The notes: a model not told the origin generated them from the sequence alone. 64,000 bases of DNA from CANJIV01 sp046330225 (GCA_046330225.1 JAXLTD010000007.1:1-64000); one strand, 5' to 3'; shown: positions 17,770 through 27,165, counted from the stretch's first letter. Translations and numbers: made by a program.

Positions 17770-18508
17770 CGGCGGGGGCCTCCGGCCGGAAAGGAGCGGG
17801 CTCGCCGGCCGCCAGGACGGCGGCCAGGGTCCGGTGCAGGAGCAGGTCGGCCTGCGCCGCCGCGGCGTCGGCGTCGCCGGCGGCGACCGCGGCGATGAGG
17901 CCGGCGTGGGCAGCCAGGTCGCGGACCTCGTCGGCGAAGATCTCGTGGGAGAGCTGCGCGACGGCGGACGTGCCGGCGAGCAGGCTGTTGTAGGCGAGCG
18001 TGTAGGCGACGTTGTCGCTGGCCGCGACGAGGGCCTGCCAGATCTCCTCGTAGCGCCGCCCGAGCCCGTCCAAGTCGCCCGCCGGATCGGCGCCGTCCTC
18101 CGCGAAGTCGCGCAGCGCTGCCAGCAGCGGCACGGGGGCGCGCTGCGCGGCCAGCCGCGCGACGTCGACGCCGAGCGAGCGCCGCATCTCGAGCACGGAG
18201 CGCAGCACCTCGGGCGCGGGGCCGTCCTCGAGCGCGAACGGGAGATGGGCCAGGAGATCGAGGCCGCCGGTCGCCCGCCAGTCGAGCACGCGGGTCGCGC
18301 CCCCGTGGTTGACCTCGACGAGCCCGGCCTGCTGCAGGCGCTTGAGCGCCTCGCGGACCGCGTGGCGGTTGACGGCGAACTGCTCGCTGAGCACCCGCTC
18401 GGACGGCAGCGCCGCGCCCGGGCCGAGGCGGCCGGACAGGATCGCCGCGCGGAGATCGTCGAAGACGGCTTCCGATACAGGCCGCCGGACGACGGGAGCG
18501 AACGCCAT
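17762..18508 (-). CDS. GntR/FadR-family transcriptional regulator
   Basis: A 248-residue regulator. A GntR winged helix occupies residues 10-75 (FDDLRAAILSGRLGPGAALPSERVLSEQF...VNRHAVREALKRL) and a FadR/FCD-type all-helical effector domain follows. FadR members bind acyl-CoA or small acids. A 17-bp palindrome with FadR-like half-sites sits directly at its own -10 box, so autorepression is likely. It is co-transcribed with a fatty acid hydroxylase and divergent from a wax-ester/DGAT synthase, which supports a role in lipid metabolism. Confidence 0.88.
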   Translation of the reverse strand: MAFAPVVRRPVSEAVFDDLRAAILSGRLGPGAALPSERVLSEQFAVNRHAVREALKRLQQAGLVEVNHGGATRVLDWRATGGLDLLAHLPFALEDGPAPEVLRSVLEMRRSLGVDVARLAAQRAPVPLLAALRDFAEDGADPAGDLDGLGRRYEEIWQALVAASDNVAYTLAYNSLLAGTSAVAQLSHEIFADEVRDLAAHAGLIAAVAAGDADAAAAQADLLLHRTLAAVLAAGEPAPFRPEAPADA

Positions 18509-18514
18509 GGGCAG

Positions 18515-18536
18515 ACGATAACTGATTGGACCAGTT
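18515..18536 (-). promoter_or_regulatory. FadR-type operator overlapping a leaderless -10 box
   Basis: AACTGATTGGACCAGTT at 18520-18536 is an inverted repeat with half-sites AACTGAT and ACCAGTT. Read on the minus strand, TATCGT (18520-18515) starts on the last base of the palindrome and is followed by 6 bases and the regulator's ATG. A bound repressor would cover the -10/-35 spacer. The same site may act on the plus-strand gene at 18675. Confidence 0.7.
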
Positions 18537-18674
18537 GGCGTTCAGGCGGATTGCGGGCCAGCGCCCCCCGTCGCTGGCCGCGGTCAACCACGGTGGCGCG
18601 GCGCGGTCCTGCCCCGATGCCGGCGGGCCGCTCCTGCCCTACCGTCGCTCGGGGACCGACCGAAGCGAGGGGCC

Positions 18675-20093
18675 ATGGGCGAGCAGCTCAGCATGCTGGA
18701 CACGATGTTCCTCGAGCTCGAGCAGCTCGACGAGAGCGCGCACATGCACATCGGGGGAGCACTCGTCTTCGATCCGCTGCCCGGGGGCGGCACGCCGGAC
18801 ATCGCCGACCTGCGGCGCCAGATGCGCGACCGGATCGGGGTCCTCCCGCGGTTCGCGCAGCAGCTCTCCGGCCCCCACGCCGGACCCCTGACCTGGCTGA
18901 CCTGGGAGCCCGCGACCGCATTCGACTTCGACGCCCACGTGCATCACGCCGCGCTGCCGGCCCCGGGCGGCGAAGCCGAGCTGCACGAGTGGCTCGGGGA
19001 GTTCTGGTCTCACCGCCTCGATCGCCACCGGCCCCTGTGGGAGATGACGCTCCTCGACGGGCTGGAGGGCGGGCGCTGGGCGCTGGCCACCAAGACGCAC
19101 CACTGCCTCGTCGACGGGGTCGGGTCCCTGGACATCGGCCACCTGCTGCTCGATGCCTCGCCCGACCCTCCCCCGCCGCCCCGCCAGCCGCTGCCTGCCG
19201 GCGACGCCGACGACGCCGAGGCCGGGAACGGCAGGTTCTGGCTCTCGCCGGGCCTGCTCATGCGGGGCGCCCGCGCCGGCCTCGGCGCCGCGCTGCACCC
19301 GCGCGACTCCCTCGACCGCGCGCGGGCCGCCGTCGAGCTCGTCGTGCGTGACGAGGTGATCGCCGCGCCCGCCTCGAGCCTCAACGGGCCGATGAGCGGC
19401 ACGCGCCACTTCGCCACGGTGCGGATGGACCTGGCCGACGTGAAGGCCGTCAAGGCGCACCGCGGGGGCACGGTCAACGACGTCGTGCTCGCGGTGTGCG
19501 CCGGCGGCCTGCGCCGCCTCCTCCAGGAGCGTGGCGACGAGCTGCCCGAACGCGGCCTGCGAGCCCAGGTGCCGGTGAACATCCGGGCCCAGGACCGTGA
19601 GCACGCCCTCGGCAACGAGCTGACGTCGCTGTTCGTCGAGCTGCCCGTCGCCGAGGGCGATCCGCTCGCGCGCTACGCACAGGTGCTCGAGCGGACCGCC
19701 GAGCTGAAGGCCGGCTCCCAGCAGGCCGGCGGCAAGGCGATCCGCGACCTCGCCGACCTCGGCCCGCCGCTGGCCGGCGAGCTCATCGCCCGGTCGATGT
19801 TCGGCGGCACGCGCATGTTCAACCTCACGATCACCAACGTGCCGGGGCCCCAGCTCCCGCTGTACGCGTTCGGCTCCCCGCTCGTCGAGATCCTGCCGCT
19901 CGTGCCGCTGTTCGCCGGGCATGCGGTCGGCATCGCCGTCCTCTCCTACAACGGCCAGCTGGTGTTCGGCCTCAACGCCGACCGTCTCGCCGCCCCGGAT
20001 GTCGGCGTGCTGGCCGCGGGGATCGAGCAGTCGTTCGCGGAGCTGCAGACGCCGAAGCAGAGGCCGCCGCGGCGGACCGCGGCCAAGGCCTGA
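18675..20093 (+). CDS. Wax ester synthase/diacylglycerol O-acyltransferase (WS/DGAT)
   Basis: A 472-residue bifunctional acyltransferase. The catalytic HHxxxDG motif is intact (His142-His143...Asp147-Gly148), and MSGTRHFATVRMDL and NLTITNVPGPQLPLY are conserved family stretches. It joins acyl-CoA to diacylglycerol or fatty alcohols to make storage triacylglycerol or wax esters at the membrane or lipid droplet. GAGGGG precedes the ATG, and TACCGT about 35 bases upstream may be its -10. It is divergent from the FadR-like regulator. Confidence 0.92.
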   Translation: MGEQLSMLDTMFLELEQLDESAHMHIGGALVFDPLPGGGTPDIADLRRQMRDRIGVLPRFAQQLSGPHAGPLTWLTWEPATAFDFDAHVHHAALPAPGGEAELHEWLGEFWSHRLDRHRPLWEMTLLDGLEGGRWALATKTHHCLVDGVGSLDIGHLLLDASPDPPPPPRQPLPAGDADDAEAGNGRFWLSPGLLMRGARAGLGAALHPRDSLDRARAAVELVVRDEVIAAPASSLNGPMSGTRHFATVRMDLADVKAVKAHRGGTVNDVVLAVCAGGLRRLLQERGDELPERGLRAQVPVNIRAQDREHALGNELTSLFVELPVAEGDPLARYAQVLERTAELKAGSQQAGGKAIRDLADLGPPLAGELIARSMFGGTRMFNLTITNVPGPQLPLYAFGSPLVEILPLVPLFAGHAVGIAVLSYNGQLVFGLNADRLAAPDVGVLAAGIEQSFAELQTPKQRPPRRTAAKA

Positions 20094-20119
20094 ACCTCAC
20101 CGCCGAGAGGAGCGCCGCC

Positions 20120-21697
20120 ATGGACACCCGCTCGACCAGCCCCGAGATCACCCGCCGCCGGCTGCTGGAGCTGGGCGCGGCAGCGGTCGCCGCCGGCGTC
20201 GCCGGCCCGGTCCTGGATCCGCTCGCCGCGTTCGGCGCCCCGGCACGGTGGCCTGCCGCGCGTCTCGGGCCGGCGGCGGCGCGCACTGTCGACGCCCGCC
20301 AGTTCCTGTCAGCGAGCCAGCTGCTCGCCTGGCAGCGCGAGCTCGACGCCATCGGGCTGCGGGCCACCGGGACCCCCGAACACGAGCGCTACGTCGACCG
20401 GCTCCACGACCGGCTCGGACGCGCCGGGGTTTCGCATGTCGGCTTCGAGCCGGTGCCGCTGCGCCGCTGGAGCGTCCGCCCGGGCAGCTGGTCGCTGACC
20501 GTGCTCGACGGGTCCGCCGCGGGCCCGGCGCGCACGGCCTCCTACGTCCCCTATTCGGGCACGACGCCGGCGCGGGGCGTGAGCGGCGAGCTGGTCCCGT
20601 ACGACCCGGCGAGCCCGCCGCCCGCCGGAGCTCTGCGCGGCAAGATCGCCCTGTTCGACGTCCCGCCGGCGAGCGTGCCCTACGGCACGTTCACCGCCGT
20701 CGGGTACCGGACCTACGACCCGGAGGGCGTGTTCGACCCGAAGGCGACCTACGCGCGGCCATGGCTCGGGCAGCAGCCGGTGATCGACGCGCTCGAGGCG
20801 CTCGGCGCCGCCGGCGCCGCGGGCCTGGTCGCGGTCCTGGACCTCCCCGCCGACGCGGCGCACGGGTCCTACTACCCCTACGACGGGGTCATCCGCCGCG
20901 TCCCGGCCCTGTATGTCGACCGGACCGTCGGCGCGCGCCTGAAGCAGGCCGCGGCCGCCGGCCAGCGCGTCCGCCTGACGCTTCCCGCAGCCGTGAAGCG
21001 GGTGACGACCCGCAACCTCGTCGGGATCATCCCCGGAGCGTCGAGCGAGCTGATGCTGCTGCACTCGCACACCGATGGGCCCAACGCGATCGAGGACAAC
21101 GGGCCCGACGCGATCGTGGCGATGAGCCAGTACCTCGCCCGCCTCCCGCGCGGCAGCCTCCCGCGATCGATCCTCGTCCTGCTGACCAGCGGCCACTTCG
21201 CCGGCGGCGCGGGGGTGAACGCGTGGATCGCCCGGCACCGGGGCGGCACGATCCGCCGGACCGCCGGCGCCGTCACGATCGAGCACCTCGGCGCGCGCGA
21301 GTGGCTGCCGCAGCCGTCGGGCCGCACGAAGCTGACCGGGCAGCCGGAGCCGGGAACCTTCTTCTGCCCGGAGAGCAGCCCGCTGGTCAGCGCCTCCTAC
21401 CGGTCGCTCACGCGCGCGAAGGCGGCGCCCGGCAGCGTCCTGAAGCCCTACCTGCCCGACCCCAAGAGCCCCGACGGCGGCACGTGGCCCGCCGAGGGCG
21501 AGGCGCTGTGGGCGCGGGCCGGCATTCCCACCACCAACTACATCACCGGGCCGACCTACCTCCTCAACTGGGGCATCCCGACCGTTGACAAGCTCGACGT
21601 CGCGCGGATGCGCGCCGAAGCCGTGTCGTTCACGCAGCTGCTGCTCGAGCTCTCCCGCGTGCCGCGCACCCGGCTCCGCCGGCTCGACCTGCGCTGA
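20120..21697 (+). CDS. Tat-exported M28-like hydrolase with PA domain
   Basis: A 525-residue protein with a twin-arginine-like signal (TRRRLLELGAAAVAAG). A PA-like insertion (about residues 150-280) precedes an M28-type catalytic core. HSHTDGPNAIEDNGPDAI supplies plausible zinc ligands. The usual EE pair of M28 aminopeptidases is not seen: the equivalent stretch reads LTSGHFAGGAGVNAW, with His in its place, and IEHLG follows. It may be an amidase-like or otherwise atypical member, or use altered metal ligands. GAGAGGAG lies before the ATG. It is 26 bp after the acyltransferase gene, so probably co-transcribed. Confidence 0.68.
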   Translation: MDTRSTSPEITRRRLLELGAAAVAAGVAGPVLDPLAAFGAPARWPAARLGPAAARTVDARQFLSASQLLAWQRELDAIGLRATGTPEHERYVDRLHDRLGRAGVSHVGFEPVPLRRWSVRPGSWSLTVLDGSAAGPARTASYVPYSGTTPARGVSGELVPYDPASPPPAGALRGKIALFDVPPASVPYGTFTAVGYRTYDPEGVFDPKATYARPWLGQQPVIDALEALGAAGAAGLVAVLDLPADAAHGSYYPYDGVIRRVPALYVDRTVGARLKQAAAAGQRVRLTLPAAVKRVTTRNLVGIIPGASSELMLLHSHTDGPNAIEDNGPDAIVAMSQYLARLPRGSLPRSILVLLTSGHFAGGAGVNAWIARHRGGTIRRTAGAVTIEHLGAREWLPQPSGRTKLTGQPEPGTFFCPESSPLVSASYRSLTRAKAAPGSVLKPYLPDPKSPDGGTWPAEGEALWARAGIPTTNYITGPTYLLNWGIPTVDKLDVARMRAEAVSFTQLLLELSRVPRTRLRRLDLR

Positions 21698-21832
21698 GCC
21701 GGGGCACGGCCGGCGGGGCCTGGAGTTGCATCCCGGATGCGGGGCGAGGAACATCGCCGGCGACCTTCGAGAGGAGAACGGGCACCTGCCGCCGGCCGCG
21801 ACCGCGGACGGGCGCGGCGCCCCGGCCAGCCG

Positions 21833-22657
21833 ATGTCAGAGATGTGGGACAGCGTCGCCCCGGCGTGGGAGCGCCACGCGACCGCAGTGGACGCGCACGT
21901 CGCCCCGGGCACCGCGGCGCTTCTGGACGCGGCGCAGATCGGCGCTGGGGACACGGTGCTGGACATCGCCGCGGGCGCAGGCGGCGCGGGACTGGCCGCC
22001 GCCGCGCGCACCGGCCCCACGGGCCGCGTGGTGCTCGCCGACGACGCGCCCGGGATGGTGGCCGCCGCGGCGCGGCGCGCCGCCGACCTGCCGCACGTCA
22101 CCACGCTGCTGTGCGACCAGGTGCGCATCGACGCGGAGGACGCCAGCGTCGACGCGGTGATCTGCCGCCACGGCCTCATGTTCGCGCCGGAACCCGCCGC
22201 TGCGGTTCGCGAGGCCGGCCGCGTCCTGCGCCCAGGCGGCCGGTACGCCGTCATGACCTGGGACACGCGCGCGGCCAACCCCTGGCTCGGGCTGATCATG
22301 GACGCCGTCGGCGCCCAGTTCGGCGTGCCGTTCCCCCCGCCCGGCCTCCCCGGCCCGTTCTCGATCGACGACCCCGATCTGCTCGCCGGCGCCCTCGCCG
22401 CGGGCGGCTTGGAGGACGTGCATGTGCGGCGCATCGCCACCCCGCTGCACACGGCGTCGCTCGAGGCCTGGTGGGACCTCGTGCCGCAGTTCGCGGGCCC
22501 GCTCGCGGTCGCCCTCGCGGGAATGGACGCGCAGACCGTTTCGGAGATCCGCGCCCGCGCCCTCGAGCTGGGAGCCCAGGCGGCCCGCCCCGCCGGAGAC
22601 GGGATCGAGCTGGGCGGGTCGGTGCTCGTCGGATCGGGGCGGCGCTCGGCGGCGTAG
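21833..22657 (+). CDS. Class I SAM-dependent methyltransferase
   Basis: A 274-residue protein starting MSEMWDSVAPAWERH. SAM-binding motif I is VLDIAAGAGGAGLAAA near residue 44, an acidic end of strand 2 follows (VVLADDAP), and motif III is RVLRPGGRYAVMTWD. It resembles UbiE/COQ5-like methyltransferases of small molecules. The substrate is unknown. The start was chosen because the upstream in-frame stretch is Arg-rich and not coding-like. Confidence 0.82.
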   Translation: MSEMWDSVAPAWERHATAVDAHVAPGTAALLDAAQIGAGDTVLDIAAGAGGAGLAAAARTGPTGRVVLADDAPGMVAAAARRAADLPHVTTLLCDQVRIDAEDASVDAVICRHGLMFAPEPAAAVREAGRVLRPGGRYAVMTWDTRAANPWLGLIMDAVGAQFGVPFPPPGLPGPFSIDDPDLLAGALAAGGLEDVHVRRIATPLHTASLEAWWDLVPQFAGPLAVALAGMDAQTVSEIRARALELGAQAARPAGDGIELGGSVLVGSGRRSAA

Positions 22658-22825
22658 CGGCCGCCGCGCCGCCGGCGACGACGTGCCGGACCGGCCGGGG
22701 CAGCGCCGGCGTGCGCAGTCGCAGGATCGCGACTCGCAGGCCGGGTGCGATTGGTTGCCCGCGGGTCCGGGCCTCTGCGACACTCGCCCGCACCGATCAG
22801 GCTGCGGACACGGGGAGGCTGCGCC

Positions 22826-25336
22826 ATGGGAGCTCGCATCGCGACGCTGGCGACGACGGGAGCGGCGGTTGCCGTGCTCGCGCTGGCGCTGGACGCCGTC
22901 GCGCCTGGCGCCCCGTCCGGGGCGGGGGCGCGCGCCGCCGGAACCCCGCCGGCAACCGGCGCCCGGCAGTCGATCCGCCCCCGCCGCGGCCGCGCCGCGG
23001 GCCGCCACGTCTCGCTGGCCCGGCTGCGCCGCGCGCCGCGACCGTCCAAGCGCGTGCTGGAGTGGCGCACGCGCGGCAACGAGGAAGGCGAGGGCGGCGC
23101 GCCCCGGCCGCCGGCGCCCGAGACCGGCACCGAACTCGTGGACCCCAAGACGGATCCGCCCCTCCCCCGCGCCGACGGCGTGCCGCGCGCCCGTGCCGCA
23201 GACGACTCGGGCTTCCGGGTCTTCCGCAGCTCGGTGGTGCTCAAGGGCGCCGCCGCGACCGGCACCGGCGTCGCCGGGCTGATCGCCGAGCCGGCCGCCG
23301 CCAACGACCGCAACGGCATCCTCACGACGGGCAACGACTTCATCGGACTCTCCTCCGACAACGGGCTGAGCTACCGGTTCCTGGACCCGAATCAGACGTT
23401 CCCGGCCAGCGCGCCCGGGGGGTCGTTCTGCTGCGACCAGGTGGTGGCCGAGGAGGACCGGGACGGCTACTCGCTGCTGATGTGGGTCGGCAAGAACTTC
23501 GACGACGGCAACACCAGCGCCGTGACGCTTTCGGTGATGCAGGGCCGCCCGGACCTGCTGGACGCCCAGAGCGACCTCAGCAACGTGTGCCAGTTCACGC
23601 TCACCCCGCGAGACTTCGACGCCGGCCAGGACTCCAACCGCGAACTCGACTTCCCGCAGATCGCCACGACCGACGACCACGCCGTCATCACCGTCGATGT
23701 CAACCAGATCGATCCCGGGTTCCTGGGGTCCCGGCGGGTCGGGTCGTCGATCCTGCGCCTGAGCCTCGACGACATCGAAGCTGCCTGCGACCACAGCTCG
23801 CCCGAGGTGGGGTTCGGGTCGGTCCTGCGCGACACCACCAACCCGATCCTGCCCGTGGACAACGCCGGCTCGACGATGTTCATGGCGGAGCACACCGACA
23901 GCGCCACCACCACCGACAAGCTGCGCGTGTACTCGTGGCCCGACAGCAGTTCGACCATCTCGCTCGACACCATCGACATCGAGAACTGGCCGTCGCTGAC
24001 CAAGAAGCAGAAGTGCAAGATGAGCAACGGCAGCAACCCCTGCGCGCGCTCCGATGGGCGGCTGCGCATGGGGTTCCGCAGCGGCTCGACGGTGGGCTGG
24101 GTCTGGACGGCTGCCCAGGGCGGCGCCTACGACTGGCCCTACATGCGCATCGTGGCCTTCGACACCGGGACGCTCGCCAAGGTCGAGGACCGGGCGGTCT
24201 ACAGCGACGAGGCCGCGGTGGCCTATCCCAGCGTCGGTGTCAACTCCGAGGGCGACGTGGGCGTGACGTACTACAAGATGGGCGGCAGCACGAAGGTGCA
24301 GGCCCGGGCGTTCATCGTCACCAATGCGCGCGAGTGGAGCGTGTCGACGAACACGCTCCTCGGCTCCACCAACACGCCGGTCCGCGAGGAGTGGGGCGAC
24401 TACGCCTCAGTGCACTCCTACGACAACTGCGACGAGACCTTTCTCGCGGCGATCCACACGCTCCAGGGCGGCGGCGGCGATGCCAGCGTCGAGGTGCGCA
24501 ACGTGATGTTCGCCAACCACGAGAACGACGGCTGCCCGGACCTCGACATCACCGACCTCGACTGGACGGGCGATCCGAACAGCGTGACCCAGCGGCCGCA
24601 CGGGAAGATCACGATCTCGTCGACGACGCGCAACAGCGGCTTCGTCGACACGGGGCATGCGTCGCGCACCGCCTACTACCTGTCGCGCGACCTCACGGCA
24701 TCCACGGACGACATCCGTCTGAGCCCGACGAACTACGTGCCGCCCACGCTGGGCAAGACCGAGACCGACGTCCACTCTGCGGCCTACACCATCCCGCTGG
24801 GGACGGCAGGCGTCTACTACGTGGTTGCCTGCGCCGACGACAACGAGAAGGTGTCCGAGATCTCGGACACCAACAACTGCGCCAGCGAGCCGTCGTATCT
24901 GGTTGACAGCGGCGTCGTCAACGGCCAGCTGGTCGTCGCGGGATCGCCGGCGTTCGACTCGCAGGTTCGCCCGGTGTCCTCGGTCGACCTCACGAACGCT
25001 GACCGGATCGGGCTGCGGATACCGCTCCAGGCCACAGGGAGCCGCCGCGCCCGCCTGGCCAGCGAGTCGCTGCGGGTGGACGTCGCGGCGACCCGGGACT
25101 TCCGCGAACCCGGCGTCGTCCTGCCGCTCCTCTCCTCGCGAGCGCTCAGCGCGCCCCGGGCCGCCGGCCGCGACCGTGTGCGGCAGACGCGCGTCCTCAC
25201 GCTCCGCATTCCGGCGCGGCTGCGCGGCGGGCGCCTCTTCGTTCGCGTCTGCCTGCGGCACCCGCGCGGCACCGACGACGGCCGGTTTGCCAACGACTGC
25301 CGCATCCTCCCGCGGCCGGTGGCGCTGCGGCGCTGA
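22826..25336 (+). CDS. Secreted propeller-like protein with CARDB domain
   Basis: An 836-residue exported protein. The ATG at 22826 follows GGGGAGG, and a signal peptide covers about residues 1-35. A Pro/Arg-rich linker leads to a region (about 140-560) of repeated aromatic and Asp motifs resembling an exo-sialidase/BNR-type propeller (GNDFIGLSSDNGLSYRF, EEWGDYASVHSYDNCDETF). A CARDB adhesion domain follows at about 570-690 (ITISSTTRNSGFVDTGHASR...VSEISDTNNCASE). The last 120 residues are a beta-rich, Arg-rich domain. No enzymatic residues can be assigned. Likely a surface or extracellular binding protein. Confidence 0.65.
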   Translation: MGARIATLATTGAAVAVLALALDAVAPGAPSGAGARAAGTPPATGARQSIRPRRGRAAGRHVSLARLRRAPRPSKRVLEWRTRGNEEGEGGAPRPPAPETGTELVDPKTDPPLPRADGVPRARAADDSGFRVFRSSVVLKGAAATGTGVAGLIAEPAAANDRNGILTTGNDFIGLSSDNGLSYRFLDPNQTFPASAPGGSFCCDQVVAEEDRDGYSLLMWVGKNFDDGNTSAVTLSVMQGRPDLLDAQSDLSNVCQFTLTPRDFDAGQDSNRELDFPQIATTDDHAVITVDVNQIDPGFLGSRRVGSSILRLSLDDIEAACDHSSPEVGFGSVLRDTTNPILPVDNAGSTMFMAEHTDSATTTDKLRVYSWPDSSSTISLDTIDIENWPSLTKKQKCKMSNGSNPCARSDGRLRMGFRSGSTVGWVWTAAQGGAYDWPYMRIVAFDTGTLAKVEDRAVYSDEAAVAYPSVGVNSEGDVGVTYYKMGGSTKVQARAFIVTNAREWSVSTNTLLGSTNTPVREEWGDYASVHSYDNCDETFLAAIHTLQGGGGDASVEVRNVMFANHENDGCPDLDITDLDWTGDPNSVTQRPHGKITISSTTRNSGFVDTGHASRTAYYLSRDLTASTDDIRLSPTNYVPPTLGKTETDVHSAAYTIPLGTAGVYYVVACADDNEKVSEISDTNNCASEPSYLVDSGVVNGQLVVAGSPAFDSQVRPVSSVDLTNADRIGLRIPLQATGSRRARLASESLRVDVAATRDFREPGVVLPLLSSRALSAPRAAGRDRVRQTRVLTLRIPARLRGGRLFVRVCLRHPRGTDDGRFANDCRILPRPVALRR

Positions 25337-25692
25337 TGTCGCGCCTCGGCGTCAGCCCCGGCGCGCGCGGCGATCCATCTCGCGGCGGATCGCCGCTTCG
25401 ATCACGGACCGGCGCGTCCTCGGCCGGCGGCGCATCCGATCCGGAGACGCCTTCGGCCTCGCTGCCTGGATCTGATCTCGCAACCTGGCTGCATGCATGG
25501 CTGCACCCTCCCAGGCCGGGCCGTGCGCGGCATCGGGAGAAACGCGAGGTCGCGAGCGGCCAACTACCGGCTCCGGATCGGAGGGATCCCGGACTCGGCG
25601 ACCGAACATGCGCACGGGGCAGTTCCGGTTGGGCGTGCGGGCCACGATGACCCGGTCGGCTAAGGTCGCCCTTCCCGACCTGGAGGTGCCCG
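25337..25692 (+). other. Intergenic stretch with little content
   Basis: No convincing gene is seen in these 356 bp. A TAAGGT box at 25661-25666 and CTGGAGGT just before the ATG are the likely promoter and ribosome site of the next gene. A minus-strand frame ending at 25352 (about 47 codons from an ATG near 25498) is basic and helical in look, but it has no recognisable relatives and no ribosome site. Confidence 0.4.
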
Positions 25693-25971
25693 ATGGCATT
25701 CCTGCTGACCCACTTCTGGCCCGGCGGCACGGAGGACGAGTACCGCGCCACCCTGGCCGCTGCGCATCCGGAGGGCGGCTTGCCCCCCGGCCAGATCTAC
25801 CACGTCGCCGGCCCGACCGACGGCGGCTTCCTGATCGCTGCCGTCTGGGACTCGGAGGCCTCGGCCAACGCGTTCCTCGAGACGCTGCTCGGCAAGGGCC
25901 CCGTCGAGGGCGGCCTCGTCGGCCCGCCGGAGGCGCGGGTCGCCGACGTCGTCAACCTCCAGACGGCCTGA
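25693..25971 (+). CDS. Small ABM/dimeric alpha-beta barrel-like protein
   Basis: A 92-residue protein. The pattern HVAGPTDGGFLIAAVWDSEASANAFLETLL, split here over two strands and a helix, resembles the dimeric ferredoxin-like (antibiotic biosynthesis monooxygenase/Dabb) fold seen in many small actinobacterial proteins. No active-site residues can be named. It has a good ribosome site (CTGGAGGT, 8 bases before the ATG) and stands alone. Confidence 0.6.
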   Translation: MAFLLTHFWPGGTEDEYRATLAAAHPEGGLPPGQIYHVAGPTDGGFLIAAVWDSEASANAFLETLLGKGPVEGGLVGPPEARVADVVNLQTA

Positions 25972-25982
25972 ACGCGGCCTCG

Positions 25983-26002
25983 GCGCCCGCCATGGCGGGC
26001 GC
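25983..26002. terminator. Bidirectional hairpin between convergent genes
   Basis: GCGCCCGCCATGGCGGGCGC is a perfect 20-bp palindrome between the convergent stops at 25971 and 26008. It probably ends transcription in both directions. No T-run is present. Confidence 0.55.
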
Positions 26003-26007
26003 GCGAC

Positions 26008-26457
26008 TCAGGCGGTGCGGACCGGCGTGCCCTGCAGGTGCTCCTGCAGCCCGGCGGCCGCCGCGTCGCCGATGCGGTTGAAGACCAGCTTGAGGAAGGG
26101 GTCGGCGAGCTTCGCCGGCCCCTTCAGCTTCAGGTCCGCGTCGTAGGTCACGCGGGTCCCGTCGTCGTGCGGCTCGAAGCTGATCGTGTCGAGGGAGACG
26201 ACGCTTGCGTTCTCCCCGCGGAAGGTGACCGAGCGGGGCGGGTCCAGCGCGGTCACCACGTAGGTCAGCGGGGTCTCGCGGCCCATGAACTTCGCCACGA
26301 GGCGGAACTCCGACCCGACGGCGACCGGTCCGCTGCCGTCGCGGGCGGCGCTGACGACGCCCGGATCCCACTCCTTCGCGTTCGAGAAGTCGCTGAGATA
26401 GGCGAAGAGGTCGTCCGGGTCGCGGGGGGAATCGATGGAGGTGACGTAGCGGGCCAT
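26008..26457 (-). CDS. SRPBCC/polyketide cyclase-like protein
   Basis: A 149-residue START-like (SRPBCC) protein: RYVTSIDSPRDPDDLFAYLSDF at the N-terminus, WDPGVVSA, and a C-terminal helix LKLVFNRIGDAAAAGLQ. These proteins form a hydrophobic pocket that binds or transforms lipids or polyketides. The ligand is unknown. ATG 26457 begins the conserved strand; ATG 26466 is also possible. Confidence 0.8.
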   Translation of the reverse strand: MARYVTSIDSPRDPDDLFAYLSDFSNAKEWDPGVVSAARDGSGPVAVGSEFRLVAKFMGRETPLTYVVTALDPPRSVTFRGENASVVSLDTISFEPHDDGTRVTYDADLKLKGPAKLADPFLKLVFNRIGDAAAAGLQEHLQGTPVRTA

Positions 26458-26606
26458 GCCTGGCATACGGCCGGAGGCGCCGCATGGCTCACCGGCGCCT
26501 CTGTCGTGCCGGTGACACAGCAGGGGTCGCCTGCGCGACCGACAGGCCCGAGGCCAGCGGGCACAGTGCTCCTTGTCAGCAATCGTCACCACCAAGGAGC
26601 GCCGCA

Positions 26607-27062
26607 ATGTCACGTCTCGCCCGCATCGCCATCACCGCCGGAGCCATCGCCGCCGTCGCCGGCCCCGGCGCCGCCGCCGCTGGAGCCAAGACCTCGGTCA
26701 CGCCGAAGCAGGCCAAGCGCACCACGATCGTCACCGCCGTCGTGTCCAAGAACCGCAACATCCAGACGGGCGCCGCCCAGGGCTTCTCCCTCGATGCCCA
26801 GCTCATCGCCCCGGCGGGCGCCAGCGAGCGCTGCGGCATCCATCATCCGCCCGGCGGCCGCTACGCCGCGCACGGCACCAAGGCCGTCTTCAAGCTCGAT
26901 CCGGGCGACGCGCTGTTCGGCGGCAAGTGGTGCAAGGGCACCTGGAAGGCGAAGCTGTCGGTCCGCACCGACACGCCCTCCAACGTCGACCAGGACCTCA
27001 ACCCGTCTGACGACGGCTGGGTCCACCTCCCCCTCGGGACCGTGACCTTCCAGGTCCGGTAG
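26607..27062 (+). CDS. Small secreted protein of unknown function
   Basis: A 151-residue protein with a signal peptide ending near AGA (residues 1-27). The mature part is beta-rich, with two cysteines (SERCGIHH and GGKWCKGTW) that may pair. I do not recognise the family. AAGGAG at 26593-26598 is a strong ribosome site, and a strong hairpin follows the stop, so it is probably a well-expressed single gene. Confidence 0.7.
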   Translation: MSRLARIAITAGAIAAVAGPGAAAAGAKTSVTPKQAKRTTIVTAVVSKNRNIQTGAAQGFSLDAQLIAPAGASERCGIHHPPGGRYAAHGTKAVFKLDPGDALFGGKWCKGTWKAKLSVRTDTPSNVDQDLNPSDDGWVHLPLGTVTFQVR

Positions 27063-27088
27063 CCCCTCGTCCTCCCGACGCCCTCCGC

Positions 27089-27112
27089 GCGGCCGCCCTC
27101 CGGGGCGGCCGC
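27089..27112 (+). terminator. Hairpin terminator
   Basis: A perfect 10-bp stem (GCGGCCGCCC / GGGCGGCCGC) with loop TCCG, 27 bases after the stop of the small secreted protein and followed by GTTGCGTT. Confidence 0.65.
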
Positions 27113-27151
27113 GTTGCGTTGAGGCCCGGCGACAACAGGGCGGGAACGGAG

Positions 27152-27157
27152 TAACGT
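27152..27157 (+). promoter_or_regulatory. Leaderless promoter -10 box (TAACGT)
   Basis: TAACGT, 8 bases, then the ATG at 27166, with no Shine-Dalgarno between. Confidence 0.6.
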
Positions 27158-27165
27158 CGCCGCGC

